Source: DAOUKH01 sp965261455 (lineage in GTDB: Bacteria > Chloroflexota > Dehalococcoidia > SHYB01). Taken from it: 64,000 nucleotides of DNA. Positions within the stretch are counted from its first letter, which is position 1, and each line of letters opens with the position of its first letter. Of this stretch, positions 56,346-64,000 are shown in pieces. The position numbers and the translations under genes are program-made. Location of the stretch: positions 310,001 through 374,000 of the forward strand of contig OZ253453.1 of the NCBI GenBank assembly GCA_965261455.1. Direction: 5' to 3'. The notes under the pieces were generated by a model. It was not told where the DNA came from, searched no databases, and saw nothing but the letters and a program-made list of their open reading frames with translations.

Positions 56346-58045
56346 ATGCCGAAGGCGAAAGACCAGATCGTGCGAATTCTCGAAGAGGCGGGGGTGGAGT
56401 ACGTCTTCGGGCTTCCCGGCGGGGGGACTATGGCCATCTTCGATGCGCTGTACGACTCGCGCATCAAGCCGATTTTGGTGCGGCACGAAGGGACGGCGGC
56501 GGTGATGGCCGACGCGTACGGCCGCATCACGGGCCGGCCCGCGGTGATCATGGGGCAGGGGCTGTTCATGGGGTCGAACGCGACGTTCGGCATCATGGAG
56601 TCGTTTCTGAGCAGCTCGCCGATGGTGGTGCTCACCGACACGTCCGACGGCGACCTGGCGCAGCACCCGTCGAACCAGTCGGGCACCGGCGAATACGGCA
56701 GCATCGACCTGCCCGCCATCTTCAAGGCGATGACGAAGTACACCACGGTGGCGACGACGCCGAAGGAGGCGGCGATCGGCGCGCAGCTCGCGCTGAAGCA
56801 CGCCATCTCGGGCCGACCGGGGCCGACGGCGGTGGTCATGCGGAGCGCGTCGATCATCGGCGAGGTCGATCTGGAGCACCCGCCGTTCATCCACGACACG
56901 GCGGGCTATCTGAACATGGGGCGCACGCAGGCGATGCCGGCGGACGTGGAGCGGGCGGCGTCCCTCTTGGCGGAGGCGAAGCGCCCGGTGATCGTGGCGG
57001 GAAATGGGGCGCGCATGGGCGGAGCGGGGGAGAGCATCCGCGCGTTCGCGGAGACGTGGGGCATCCCCGTCGCCACGTCGTATAAGGGCAAGAGCATCCT
57101 TGAAGAGACGCACCCGCTGGCCCTTGGGATGGCCGGCGTCTACGGACGAAGGCGGCGAATACCGCCGTCGCCGAGGCGGACGTGATCCTAGTGGTTGGGG
57201 CGATGCTGCGCTGGCAGGACACCCTGCGCGAGAAGCCGACGGTGTGGAACCCGAAGGCGCAGAAGATCATCCAGATCGACGTGGACCCACGCAACACCGG
57301 CTGGACGTTCCCCGTGGACGTGGGGCTGGTGGGCGACGCGGGCGCGGTGATGGAGCAGATCGTCCAGGCGTCCGGCGCGGACGGCGGGGATACCGGTCAG
57401 CGCCGCGCCTCGGCGGTGGCCGCGATGAAGGAGCAATCGAACTACTACACCGACCCGACGATGTTCGAGGACTCGTCGCCGGTGACGCCGCAGCGGCTCG
57501 TCCGGCTGCTCCACGAGCACCTCGACCCTGAGTCGCTCATCACGCTCGACGCGGGTAACAACCGGGTGTGGATGTCGCTGATGTACCAGAGCCGCGCCCC
57601 GGAGTCGATTTTCGCACCCGGCGGAACGGCGGGGATGGGGTGGGCGTTGCCCGCCGCGCTGGCGGTCAAGCTCGCACGACCCGAAAAGCCGGCGGTAGCG
57701 GTGACCGGCGACGGCGGCTTCATGATGGCCGTCCAGGCGCTTTCGACGGCGGTGCAGTACAACATCCCGATGACGTGCGTGGTGATGAACGACTCGTCGC
57801 TGGGCATGGTGCGGCAGCACCAGGGCGACCGGGTGATCGTCTCCGAGTTCACCGAGATCGATCACGCGGCGCTGGCGAAGAGCTTCGGCGCCGACGGTGT
57901 GCAGGTCACCGATAGCAAGGACCTCCCCGACGCGCTGCGTCAGGCGCAAGCCTCGGACAAGCCCTTTGTCGTGGACGTGGTGATCGACCGCGTCCCCAGC
58001 CCCGACGACTACCGGGCCGTTCCGCGGGGCGCCACGGAAACGTAG
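56346..58045 (+). pseudogene. ThDP-dependent acetolactate synthase-like enzyme, interrupted by a -1 frameshift
   Basis: The first frame (56346-57185) and second frame (to 58045) together give about 566 residues, the normal length. The first part has the ThDP glutamate in VRHEGTAAVMADAYGRI; the second has TLDAGNNRVWMS, GTAGMGWALPAALAVKLA and the ThDP motif GDGGFMMAVQAL with a downstream ND. Near 57146-57148 one base appears missing: before it reads GMAGVYG, and after a frame change it reads TKAANTAVAEADVILVVGAM without a gap. This could be a true inactivating deletion or a sequence error. The enzyme is a decarboxylase or synthase acting on 2-oxo acids. Confidence 0.85.
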
Positions 58046-58068
58046 GCCGGCGGCTCTCGCGTGATATA

Positions 58069-58108
58069 AGAAGAAGACCGCCCCGGTTCTCTGGGGCGGT
58101 CTTCTTCT
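58069..58108 (+). terminator. Terminator of the ThDP enzyme gene
   Basis: Perfect 16-bp arms (AGAAGAAGACCGCCCC and GGGGCGGTCTTCTTCT) enclose an 8-base loop. Its core is nearly the same as that of the groEL terminator at 58406-58446. Confidence 0.85.
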
Positions 58109-58117
58109 CTCGACGGA

Positions 58118-58392
58118 AACCTTTGCGTAGTCGCTTTGGGGATGGAGGAAGGGGCGATTCGCGAATCGCCCCTACGGAGACCTCTGCATTACCGGCGCTT
58201 GCGGCTCCATGGGCCTCGGCGCACCCCGCCCCACCCCCCGCCCTCACCCCAACCCTCTCCCAGCGGGAGAGGGGGCGGACTTCCCCGCCCCACCCGTATT
58301 TCGCGCCGCGGGCGGGTTGCGAATCGCCCCTACGGAAGGGAGCGGGCACCCACAAGAGGTGCCCCTACCTGGGGGACGGAATTGAGACACTA
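58118..58392. repeat. Intergenic repeats between two matching terminators
   Basis: The 275-base stretch holds the palindrome GGCGATTCGCGAATCGCC near 58155, a CTCTCCCAGCGGGAGAG hairpin near 58255, a CGCGCCGCGGGCGGG-like element and two CCCCTAC(G/C)-type tails. No gene is supported. It lies between the ThDP gene terminator and the groEL terminator. Confidence 0.8.
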
Positions 58393-58405
58393 CGCGCGTG
58401 ACATA

Positions 58406-58446
58406 AGAAAAGACCGCCCCGGCAAACCGGGGCGGTCTTCTTTTCT
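58406..58446 (-). terminator. Terminator of groEL
   Basis: On the minus strand, GACCGCCCCGG pairs with CCGGGGCGGTC around a TTTG loop, followed by TTTTCTT. It lies 23 bases after the groEL stop. Confidence 0.85.
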
Positions 58447-58468
58447 CTCGATGCGGTGGGCGTCGAGG

Positions 58469-60091
58469 CTAGTAGTCCATTGGGGGCATGGGAGGTCCGC
58501 CGGCACCCTCGGGCTGCGGGGCGTCGGTGATCATGGACTCAGTGGTGAGGATCATGGCCGCGACGCTGGAGGCGTTCTCGACGGCGGCGCGGGTGACCTT
58601 CGCGGGGTCGACGATGCCGAGGTCGACCATGTTGCCGTAGGTCATCTTCTCGGCGTCGAAGCCGTACTGGGGGTCCTTCGAGCCGCGGATTTGCTGGACC
58701 ACGACGGAGCCCTCGCCGCCGGAGTTGGCGACGATCATGCGGAGGGGCTCTTCGAGGGAACGGCGCACGATGTTGATGCCGACCTGCTCGTCGTGGTTGC
58801 GGCCCTTGAGCTTGTCGAGCACGGACTGCACACCGATGAGGGTGACGCCGCCGCCGGGGACGATGCCCTCCTCGACCGCGGCGCGGGTCGCCGAGAGGGC
58901 GTCCTCGACGCGGGCCTTCTTCTCCTTGAGCTCGACTTCGGTGGCCGCTCCGACCTTGATCACAGCGACGCCGCCGGCGAGCTTGGCAAGGCGCTCCTGG
59001 AGCTTTTCCTTGTCGAACTCGGAGGTGGTGGTCTCGATTTGGGCCTTGATCTGGGCCATGCGGCCCTTGATGGCCTCCTCGTCGCCGCGGCCCTCGACGA
59101 CGGTGGTGCTGTCCTTGTCGGCGGTGACCTTGCGGGCCCGGCCGAGGGACTCGACACCGGCAGTGTCGAGCTTGCGGCCCGCCTCTTCGGTGATCACCTC
59201 GGCGCCGGTGAGGATCGCGATGTCCTCGAGCATCGCCTTGCGGCGATCGCCGTAGCCGGGGGACTTGACGGTGAGGGCGTTCATCGTGCCGCGCAGCTTG
59301 TTGACGACGAGGGTGGCGAGGGCCTCGCCCTCGATGTCCTCGGCAATGATGACGATGTTCTTGGAGACCTGGAGCACCTTTTCGAGGACGGGGAGGATGT
59401 CGGCGATGGCCGAGATCTTCTTGTCGGTGACCAGGATGTAGGGCTCGTCGATCTCCGTCTCCATCCGCTCGGTGTTGGTGACGAAGTAGGGGCTGACGTA
59501 GCCGCGGTCGAACTGCATGCCATCGACGTACTCGGTCTCGTAGTTGAGGCCGCGGGATTCCTCGACGGTAATGACGCCGTCCTTGCCGACCTTGTCCATG
59601 ACGTCGGCGATGAGGGCGCCGATCTCGTTGTCATGGGCGGAGAGGGAGGCGACTTGGGCGATCTGGTCTTTGCCCGCTACGGGGGTGGAGACCTTTTTGA
59701 TCTGCTCGCGGATGGAGTCGACGGCGATCTCGACGCCGCGCTTCATGGCCATGGGGTCGGCGCCGGCGGCCACGTTCTTGAAGCCCTCGTGGACGATGGC
59801 CTGGGCAAGGACGGTGGCGGTGGTGGTGCCGTCGCCGGCGATGTCGTTGGTCTTGGTCGCGGCCTGTTTCAGGAGCTGGGCGCCCATGTTCTGCATGGGG
59901 TCTTCGAGGTCGACTTCCTTGGCGATGGTGACGCCGTCGCTGCAGACGGTGGGGGGGCCGAATTTCTTATCGAGGATGACGTTGCGGCCCTTGGGGCCGA
60001 GCGTCACCTTGACCGTGTTCGCGAGCGCGTCGACCCCGGTAATGAGGTCGCGGCGCGCATCCTCCGAATAGGTGATCTTCTTTGCTGGCAT
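58469..60091 (-). CDS. groEL: 60 kDa chaperonin GroEL
   Basis: The 540-residue protein is a full-length group I chaperonin: KVTLGPKGRNVILDKKFGPP, the ATPase loop NDIAGDGTTTATVLAQAI, and VEEGIVPGGGVTLI. The C-terminal tail is GGPPMPPMDY and lacks the GGM repeats of many GroELs. It folds proteins with GroES, which is encoded just upstream. It has its own intrinsic terminator. Confidence 0.98.
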   Translation of the reverse strand: MPAKKITYSEDARRDLITGVDALANTVKVTLGPKGRNVILDKKFGPPTVCSDGVTIAKEVDLEDPMQNMGAQLLKQAATKTNDIAGDGTTTATVLAQAIVHEGFKNVAAGADPMAMKRGVEIAVDSIREQIKKVSTPVAGKDQIAQVASLSAHDNEIGALIADVMDKVGKDGVITVEESRGLNYETEYVDGMQFDRGYVSPYFVTNTERMETEIDEPYILVTDKKISAIADILPVLEKVLQVSKNIVIIAEDIEGEALATLVVNKLRGTMNALTVKSPGYGDRRKAMLEDIAILTGAEVITEEAGRKLDTAGVESLGRARKVTADKDSTTVVEGRGDEEAIKGRMAQIKAQIETTTSEFDKEKLQERLAKLAGGVAVIKVGAATEVELKEKKARVEDALSATRAAVEEGIVPGGGVTLIGVQSVLDKLKGRNHDEQVGINIVRRSLEEPLRMIVANSGGEGSVVVQQIRGSKDPQYGFDAEKMTYGNMVDLGIVDPAKVTRAAVENASSVAAMILTTESMITDAPQPEGAGGPPMPPMDY

Positions 60092-60117
60092 CGTTCTTTC
60101 TTGCCTCCGTCGATGTG

Positions 60118-60429
60118 CTAGCCGATTGTGGCCAGGACGTCGCTCTCCCGGACGATCAGGAGCTCGTCGTCGCCGTCCTTATACTCGGTGCCCGCGTACT
60201 TGGAATAGAGCACCACGTCGCCGACCTTGACGGTCATGGCGACGCGTTCGCCGTCGTCGTTTACCCGTCCGGGTCCGGCGGCGACAACCTCGCCCTCCTG
60301 CGGCTTCTCTTTGACCGTGTCGGGGACGATGATGCCGCCGCGCATCTCTTCCTTCGCCTCGCTGGGGCGAATGACGATGCGGTCGGCGAGCGGGGTGATG
60401 CCGCTCTTCTTCGCTGTCTTCGTAGCCAC
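60118..60429 (-). CDS. groES: 10 kDa co-chaperonin GroES
   Basis: The 103-residue protein has ITPLADRIVIRPSEAKEEM, the mobile loop GGIIVPDTVKEKPQEGEVVA, GDVVLYSKYAGTEYK and the ending LLIVRESDVLATIG. It starts at GTG 60429, with GGAGGAGGA 7-8 bases upstream. The gene precedes groEL by 26 bases and is read from a promoter with a CIRCE-like operator. Confidence 0.97.
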   Translation of the reverse strand: MATKTAKKSGITPLADRIVIRPSEAKEEMRGGIIVPDTVKEKPQEGEVVAAGPGRVNDDGERVAMTVKVGDVVLYSKYAGTEYKDGDDELLIVRESDVLATIG

Positions 60430-60496
60430 GCTTGAATCCTCCTCCGTACCGATTCGGAATGGCGGTCGCCGCGATGTAGGTGCGGCGCCATCGACT

Positions 60497-60502
60497 AATA
60501 TA
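60497..60502 (-). promoter_or_regulatory. -10 box of the groES-groEL promoter
   Basis: The minus strand reads TATATT 67 bases before the groES start. CTGCCA, a weak -35, lies 19 bases upstream within the CIRCE-like element. Confidence 0.45.
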
Positions 60503-60519
60503 GCGCAAGTGGCGGCATT

Positions 60520-60546
60520 TTGGCAGTCTCTTCCGCCGACTGCTAA
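60520..60546 (-). promoter_or_regulatory. CIRCE-like HrcA operator upstream of groES-groEL
   Basis: The element is a 9-9-9 inverted repeat: TTGGCAGTC, 9 bases, GACTGCTAA. The CIRCE consensus is TTAGCACTC-N9-GAGTGCTAA; the change C to G in each arm is compensated on the other. It overlaps the probable -35 of the groES promoter, as expected for repression by HrcA. Confidence 0.75.
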
Positions 60547-60547
60547 C

Positions 60548-60828
60548 GCGGCTGGCGGCGCGCGCGCTCTCTCAGTCTCCCGGAGGGGCAGAGGCTTAAG
60601 GTGCAGTCTCCCCCAGAGGGGGACGTTTGCGTAACCGGTGTGACTGACCGCGAGGGTGGCGGACTTCGATAACCCGCGGTGGTTGCGAGGCGGCCCCTCA
60701 TCTCAATCTTCTCCCGTTGGGAGAGGCCGGAGGCGCCCTGCGGGCGCCCGCGCGCCTGGCGGCGCGCGCCCTCTCTCAGTCTCCCCCAGAGGGGGAGAGG
60801 TTTAAGGTGCTTCCCCTGGCGGGGGAGG
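60548..60828. repeat. Intergenic hairpin repeats between groES and the transporter gene
   Basis: Contains two CTCCCCCAGAGGGGG cores (about 60608 and 60785), a GCGCGCC-rich hairpin, and one GGCGGACTTCGATAACC / ATCTCAATCTTCTCCC module (60658-60722). It ends at the stop of the transporter gene. No other gene is seen in 60430-60828. Confidence 0.85.
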
Positions 60829-61614
60829 TTAGCGTGAAGGCCCCGCCTCGGAGGGGGGAGGCTCCGCGGCGTTCACTGAGTCGCCCTTGTCGTCGCCGAA
60901 GATGCCGAAGGGGTTGAGGGAGCGGGGGTTGTCGTAGACGTCCATCTTTTCGGTGCGCTTGAGCCAGCCGACTACCAGGTAAGTGAGGGGCGTGGCGGCT
61001 ATTTCGTAGACGCTCTTGGCTATCCAGGCGAAGATCGCTCCCTGGAACACCGGCGACCAGGAGCCGTCGTCGGCGACCCAGAAACCGGAAGCTCCGAAGG
61101 CGATGGTGAAGAAGATGATGGAGTCGATGCCCTGGCCGACGACGGTTGAGGAGATGGTCCGCAGCCAGAGGAGCCTTCCCTGCGTCCGGTTCTTCAGTAT
61201 CACCATGATGGAGGCGTTGGTGAACTCGCCGGCGATGTAGGCGGTGAACGAGCCCAGGAGGATCCAGCTCGTCGCGCCTAGTATCGTCTCGAACGCGCCC
61301 TCGCCTTCCCAGAAGACGGCGCCGGGGATGATGTCGCCCAGCCAGAAGAGGAAGACCATCAGGAGGTTGCAGAGGAAGCCCAGCCAGATGACGCCCCGGG
61401 CGGTGCGGAATCCGTACACCTCCGTCAGGACGTCACTGATGATGTAGGAGACGGGGAAGCAGACGATGGCGGCGGAGACGATGAAGAGGTCGCCCCCCAG
61501 GAACTCGAAAGGGAGGGTGAAAAGGGAGACGGGCTTGATGGCGATGATGTTGCTGACAAGCAGCACCGTCACGGCCAGCGCCATGATGATGACGAGCTTT
61601 CCCGAAAAGCGCAT
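60829..61614 (-). CDS. yhhQ: Queuosine precursor transporter (YhhQ/VUT family)
   Basis: The 261-residue protein has six or seven membrane helices: LVIIMALAVTVLLVSNIIAI, FIVSAAIVCFPVSYIISDVL followed by TEVYGF, a central family signature, then SWILLGSFTAYIAGEFTN, VVGQGIDSIIFFTIAFG and FAWIAKSVYEIAATPLTYLV. The last 40 residues are hydrophilic. The family imports queuosine precursors (preQ0/preQ1). ATG 61614 has GGAGG 7 bases upstream. It follows the nucleotidyltransferase gene by 25 bases. Confidence 0.9.
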   Translation of the reverse strand: MRFSGKLVIIMALAVTVLLVSNIIAIKPVSLFTLPFEFLGGDLFIVSAAIVCFPVSYIISDVLTEVYGFRTARGVIWLGFLCNLLMVFLFWLGDIIPGAVFWEGEGAFETILGATSWILLGSFTAYIAGEFTNASIMVILKNRTQGRLLWLRTISSTVVGQGIDSIIFFTIAFGASGFWVADDGSWSPVFQGAIFAWIAKSVYEIAATPLTYLVVGWLKRTEKMDVYDNPRSLNPFGIFGDDKGDSVNAAEPPPSEAGPSR

Positions 61615-61639
61615 GGAAGGCCTCCGTGGGGCCGGCTTG

Positions 61640-62344
61640 CTAGGGGCTCTCGCTGCCGAGGAAGGCGGCGGCCTCCTCGACATCTTTGGGACTGTCGATC
61701 GACTGCCAGTAGCAGTCGGGGTGCTTGGAGGCGAGGAGCTTCCCTTCGGCGGCAAGCTTGGGGAAGACCTCGCGCTCGATGCTCCCGGTCTCGGGTAGGT
61801 GGTCGGCGATCGCCGCGTGCAGGCAGTAGACGCCCGCGTTGATCCAGTAGTCGGGCAGGCGGGGCTTCTCGGTGAACGATTTGATGAAGCCATCGTCGTC
61901 CGTCTCGACGACGCCGTAGGGTGAGGGTAAGGGGGCGAGCGCGATGGCCCCCAGCGCCCCCTGCGCGGCGCCCTCCTCGCAGCGGCGGCGCACGTCGGAG
62001 AGCGGGATGTCGCTGATCACGTCGCCGTTGAAGGCGAAGAAGAGGCCGTCCTTGGGAAAGTGGGCCGCGGCGTTGCGGAGCGCGCCGCCGGTGCCCAAGG
62101 GCTGGTCCTCGAAGACGTAGTCGACGCGGACGCCGAACTTCGATCCGTCGCCGAAGAACTCGGTGATCCGCTCGCGTAGGTGGCCGACGCAGAGGACGAA
62201 GGAATCGACGCCGTGGCGTTTGAGCCACTCGATTTGCCACAGGAGGACCGGCTTCCCCGCTATGGGGATCATCGGCTTCGGCGTGGTGTCGGTGAGGGGG
62301 CGGAGCCGCTTGCCGAATCCGCCGGCCAGGACGATGGCTTTCAC
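61640..62344 (-). CDS. Sugar-phosphate nucleotidyltransferase (NTP_transferase)
   Basis: The 234-residue protein starts VKAIVLAGGFGKRLRPLTDT, the pyrophosphorylase loop (GGxGxRLRPLT), then TPKPMIPIAGKP, GTGGALRNAA and FAFNGDVISD, whose Asp binds metal. It is similar to mannose- or glucose-1-phosphate transferases and to GmhB-adjacent HddC-like enzymes, and the sugar cannot be told. Start GTG 62344 has GGGAG 7 bases upstream. Confidence 0.9.
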   Translation of the reverse strand: MKAIVLAGGFGKRLRPLTDTTPKPMIPIAGKPVLLWQIEWLKRHGVDSFVLCVGHLRERITEFFGDGSKFGVRVDYVFEDQPLGTGGALRNAAAHFPKDGLFFAFNGDVISDIPLSDVRRRCEEGAAQGALGAIALAPLPSPYGVVETDDDGFIKSFTEKPRLPDYWINAGVYCLHAAIADHLPETGSIEREVFPKLAAEGKLLASKHPDCYWQSIDSPKDVEEAAAFLGSESP

Positions 62345-62500
62345 GAAGATCTCCCAGGCGGAGCGGCGCGGCCTCCCCGCGCTAGCTTCCGTTGAGCGTG
62401 CTGGACCACATGATGCGGTCGATGCCAATGGGCGTGGCGGTTCCCGATGCCGTGGGGGTCGGTGGCCCTCCCCTTGGCTGGATGATCGATCCTTCGCCGT

Positions 62501-62530
62501 AGCCTAAAGGGTTCGATTCGGGAGTGTCAA
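62501..62530 (-). promoter_or_regulatory. Candidate promoter of the nucleotidyltransferase-transporter pair
   Basis: On the minus strand TTGACA (62530-62525) and TAGGCT (62506-62501) are 18 bases apart. The leader would be about 150 bases. The -10 is weak. Confidence 0.45.
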
Positions 62531-62539
62531 CGAGATTGT

Positions 62540-63000
62540 GAGGGGAGCGCCTGGCGGCGCGCCCTTGGGGCGCGTGCCCTCTTTCAGTTTCCCCCAGAGG
62601 GGGAAAGGTTTAGGGCGCTCTCCTTTGGGGGAGAGGCGGACTTCGATAAGCCGTGGCGGTTGCGAGGGGGCCCCTCATCTCAATCTTCTCCCGTTGGGAG
62701 AAGAGGCAAGACCTCCCGGCCCCACCCCTCCGACGCGCCCTTGGGGCGCGTGCCCTCTTTCAGTTTCCCCCAGAGGGGGAAAGGTTTAGAGCGCTCTCCT
62801 TTGGGGGAGAGGCGGACTTCGATAAGCCGTGGCGGTTGCGAGGGGGCCCCTCCTCTCAATCTTCCCCCGTTGGGAGAAGAGGCAAGACCTCCCGGCCCCA
62901 CCCCTCCGACGCGCCCTTGGGGCGCGTGCCCTCTTTCAGTTTCCCCCAGAGGGGGAAAGGTTTAGGGCGCTCTCCTTTGGGGGAGAGAGTGGGGGCAGGG
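62540..63000. repeat. Tandem array of about 2.5 hairpin-rich repeat units
   Basis: Units match those at 55515-56268, with the CTCAATCTTC marker at about 62680 and 62856 (176 bases apart) and the TTTCCCCCAGAGGGGGAAA core at about 62588, 62769 and 62940. It ends 38 bases before the tRNA. Apart from a weak promoter and an open frame discussed among the findings, I see no gene in 62345-63038. Confidence 0.92.
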
Positions 63001-63038
63001 TGTAAAATGGTGAACCGGCGCCTTCATGCGCCGATTTT

Positions 63039-63113
63039 GCCACGGTAGCTCAGTGGTAGAGCAGCTGTTTCGTAAACAGCAGGTCGTCGGTTCGATCCCG
63101 ACCCGTGGCTCCA
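63039..63113 (+). tRNA. tRNA-Thr (anticodon CGT)
   Basis: The acceptor arms GCCACGG (63039-63045) and CCGTGGC (63103-63109) pair perfectly. The anticodon stem GCTGT/ACAGC holds loop TTCGTAA, giving anticodon CGT (codon ACG, Thr). The T-arm reads GTCGG, TTCGATC, CCGAC, and CCA is encoded at 63111-63113. TAAAAT at 63003-63008 is a possible -10. Confidence 0.97.
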
Positions 63114-63150
63114 TGAATCCCTGAGAGGACCGGAGGCGTATGTCCCTTAT

Positions 63151-63158
63151 GCTATACT
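63151..63158 (+). promoter_or_regulatory. Extended -10 (TGCTATACT) before the Thr-Pro protein gene
   Basis: TG-C-TATACT (from 63150) fits an extended -10; the leader before GTG 63286 would be about 120 bases. No -35 is clear. Confidence 0.45.
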
Positions 63159-63285
63159 CGATTACGGCAGGAATCGGACTTCCCCAGGATCGACCCTCTC
63201 GACCGGCCCGGCCCGCTTCGATGTTTGCGCGACCCCCAGCTTGGGCTGCATACGGATACTCTCCAACGCGACGTAACGTATAAAC

Positions 63286-64000
63286 GTGCCGAGATTCTTC
63301 CAGATAGGTCCACCGAGCCGCGGCGGGAACCGCATTCTGTGGAACATCGCCCTCCTGAGCGATAAGTTCAGCAGGTGGGCGGGCCGTAATCCCCTCCCCG
63401 CGATGGCCCTGATCGGGGCCGTGGTCGCCGGCGTGGTCCTCGCGGCCCTGTTGACCGTCCCCGGTTCGCCGCTGGGCAATCCCTCACCGACCGAGACACC
63501 GACGCCGATGGCCAGGGCCACGTCGTCGCCGACCCCGACGCCCACGGCCACCATCACGCCGACGCCGACTCCGACGGCCACCGCGACGCCGACGGCGACG
63601 CCGACACCCACGCCGACCGTGACACCCACGGCCACACCCACCGCGACGCCGACGGCGACGGCGACCGTCACACCGATTCCGACAGCGACACCTACGCCGA
63701 CGCCGACCGCGACGCCGACCCCTACGCCTGAGCCGACGCCGACGCCTACCCCGACAGAGACACCCGTGCCCACCGAGACGCCCACGCCGGAGGCCACGCC
63801 CACGCCGGTGATCATCGTCGTGACGGCGACGCCGCGGGCCACGCCCACGCCGGTTCCCACGAACACGCCGGTGGCGACGGCTACGCCCAGCGTCACGAAC
63901 ACACCCACGCCCACGCCGTCGGCGACGCCCCGCGCCACGCCCACGCCTGCGTCGGCGCAGGATATCGCTTTCGTGGAAACCCTTAAGGACTATTCGGGCG
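63286..64000 (+). CDS. Membrane-anchored Thr-Pro-repeat protein, cut by window edge
   Basis: An open frame runs from GTG 63286 to the window end without a stop. It encodes a basic N-terminus (VPRFFQIGPPSRGGNRI), a membrane segment (LPAMALIGAVVAGVVLAALL) and about 145 residues of TPTPTPTATP-type repeats with interruptions such as VIIVVTATPRA. The frame then reads SAQDIAFVETLKDYSG at the edge, the start of another domain. It probably is a surface protein with an extended stalk, like the gene at 3174. ATG 63398, within the membrane segment, is an alternative start. Confidence 0.7.
   Translation, partial: MPRFFQIGPPSRGGNRILWNIALLSDKFSRWAGRNPLPAMALIGAVVAGVVLAALLTVPGSPLGNPSPTETPTPMARATSSPTPTPTATITPTPTPTATATPTATPTPTPTVTPTATPTATPTATATVTPIPTATPTPTPTATPTPTPEPTPTPTPTETPVPTETPTPEATPTPVIIVVTATPRATPTPVPTNTPVATATPSVTNTPTPTPSATPRATPTPASAQDIAFVETLKDYSG

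Noticed and set aside
58136..60121. 661-residue plus-strand open frame opposite groEL
   Set aside because: It is antisense to groEL, and its Leu/Asp/Gly-rich text mirrors groEL codons.
63162..63944. Val/Gly-rich minus-strand open frame at the right edge
   Set aside because: It is the complement of the Thr-Pro repeats; the plus-strand frame with a membrane segment and a promoter explains the region.

Overview
The window is a high-GC, gene-dense bacterial chromosome segment. The likely source is Chloroflexota of the Dehalococcoidia/SAR202 type. That is inferred from gene content: many CaiB/BaiF CoA-transferases, luciferase-like flavin oxidoreductases, amidohydrolases, crotonases, a DUF35-thiolase pair and exported proteins with long Thr-Pro tracts (TPTPEPTATP type). 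No phage, rRNA operon or CRISPR array was seen. There is one tRNA (Thr, CGT).

Layout. 1-2993: two tandem metal-dependent amidohydrolases, then a PH-domain protein and a crotonase on the minus strand. 3174-8706: a plus-strand envelope/copper cluster with a fibronectin-III Thr-Pro protein, a His-rich membrane protein, a lipoprotein with an Asp/His tail, a membrane-anchored CopC, a CopC-CopD-cytochrome c fusion and a second helical membrane-anchored protein. 8788-13931: a double hot-dog dehydratase, and on the minus strand signal peptidase I, an NDP-forming acyl-CoA synthetase, a Cys-less SCP2/Ltp2-like thiolase and its DUF35 partner. 14033-16818: an ECF sigma factor, a putative anti-sigma factor carrying a collagen-like segment, and a SIMPL lipoprotein. 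16879-21050: YchF, peroxiredoxin, cysteine synthase and two hypotheticals. 21055-27128: a pabB-ribD-ribE-ribBA-ribH operon downstream of a leucine-dehydrogenase-like gene. 27276-36095: flavin oxidoreductase, Gfo/Idh/MocA oxidoreductase, SbcD/SbcC-like pair and comM. 36096-42360: ilvD, TPR protein, ttuB-ttuA for tRNA 2-thiolation and a double-length CaiB/BaiF protein. 42326-48271: mixed metabolic genes (DinB-like, SRPBCC, crotonase, FNR-like reductase, pentapeptide protein, SDR). 48375-51366: an accessory island with Uma2, a broken SDR duplicate, AT-richer unknown genes and a truncated methyltransferase-Mrr gene. 52151-55436: a split CaiB/BaiF pair and a toxin-antitoxin-like pair. 56346-63113: a frameshifted ThDP enzyme, groES-groEL with a CIRCE-like operator, a nucleotidyltransferase, a queuosine-precursor-type transporter and the tRNA. 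A second Thr-Pro-rich protein runs off the right edge.

A family of hairpin-rich intergenic repeats occupies nearly every long non-coding gap, including four tandem copies of about 175 bp at 55515-56268.

The most interesting signals are: the paired CaiB/BaiF units in which one keeps the family Asp and the other has Gly, seen both fused and split; the collagen-bearing anti-sigma candidate; the three-part copper protein; the hydratase/DUF35/thiolase module; the repeat family; and the degraded island at 48939-51366. Promoters were read by eye: several have good -35 and -10 boxes with 16-18 bp spacers, and a few suggest leaderless transcripts.
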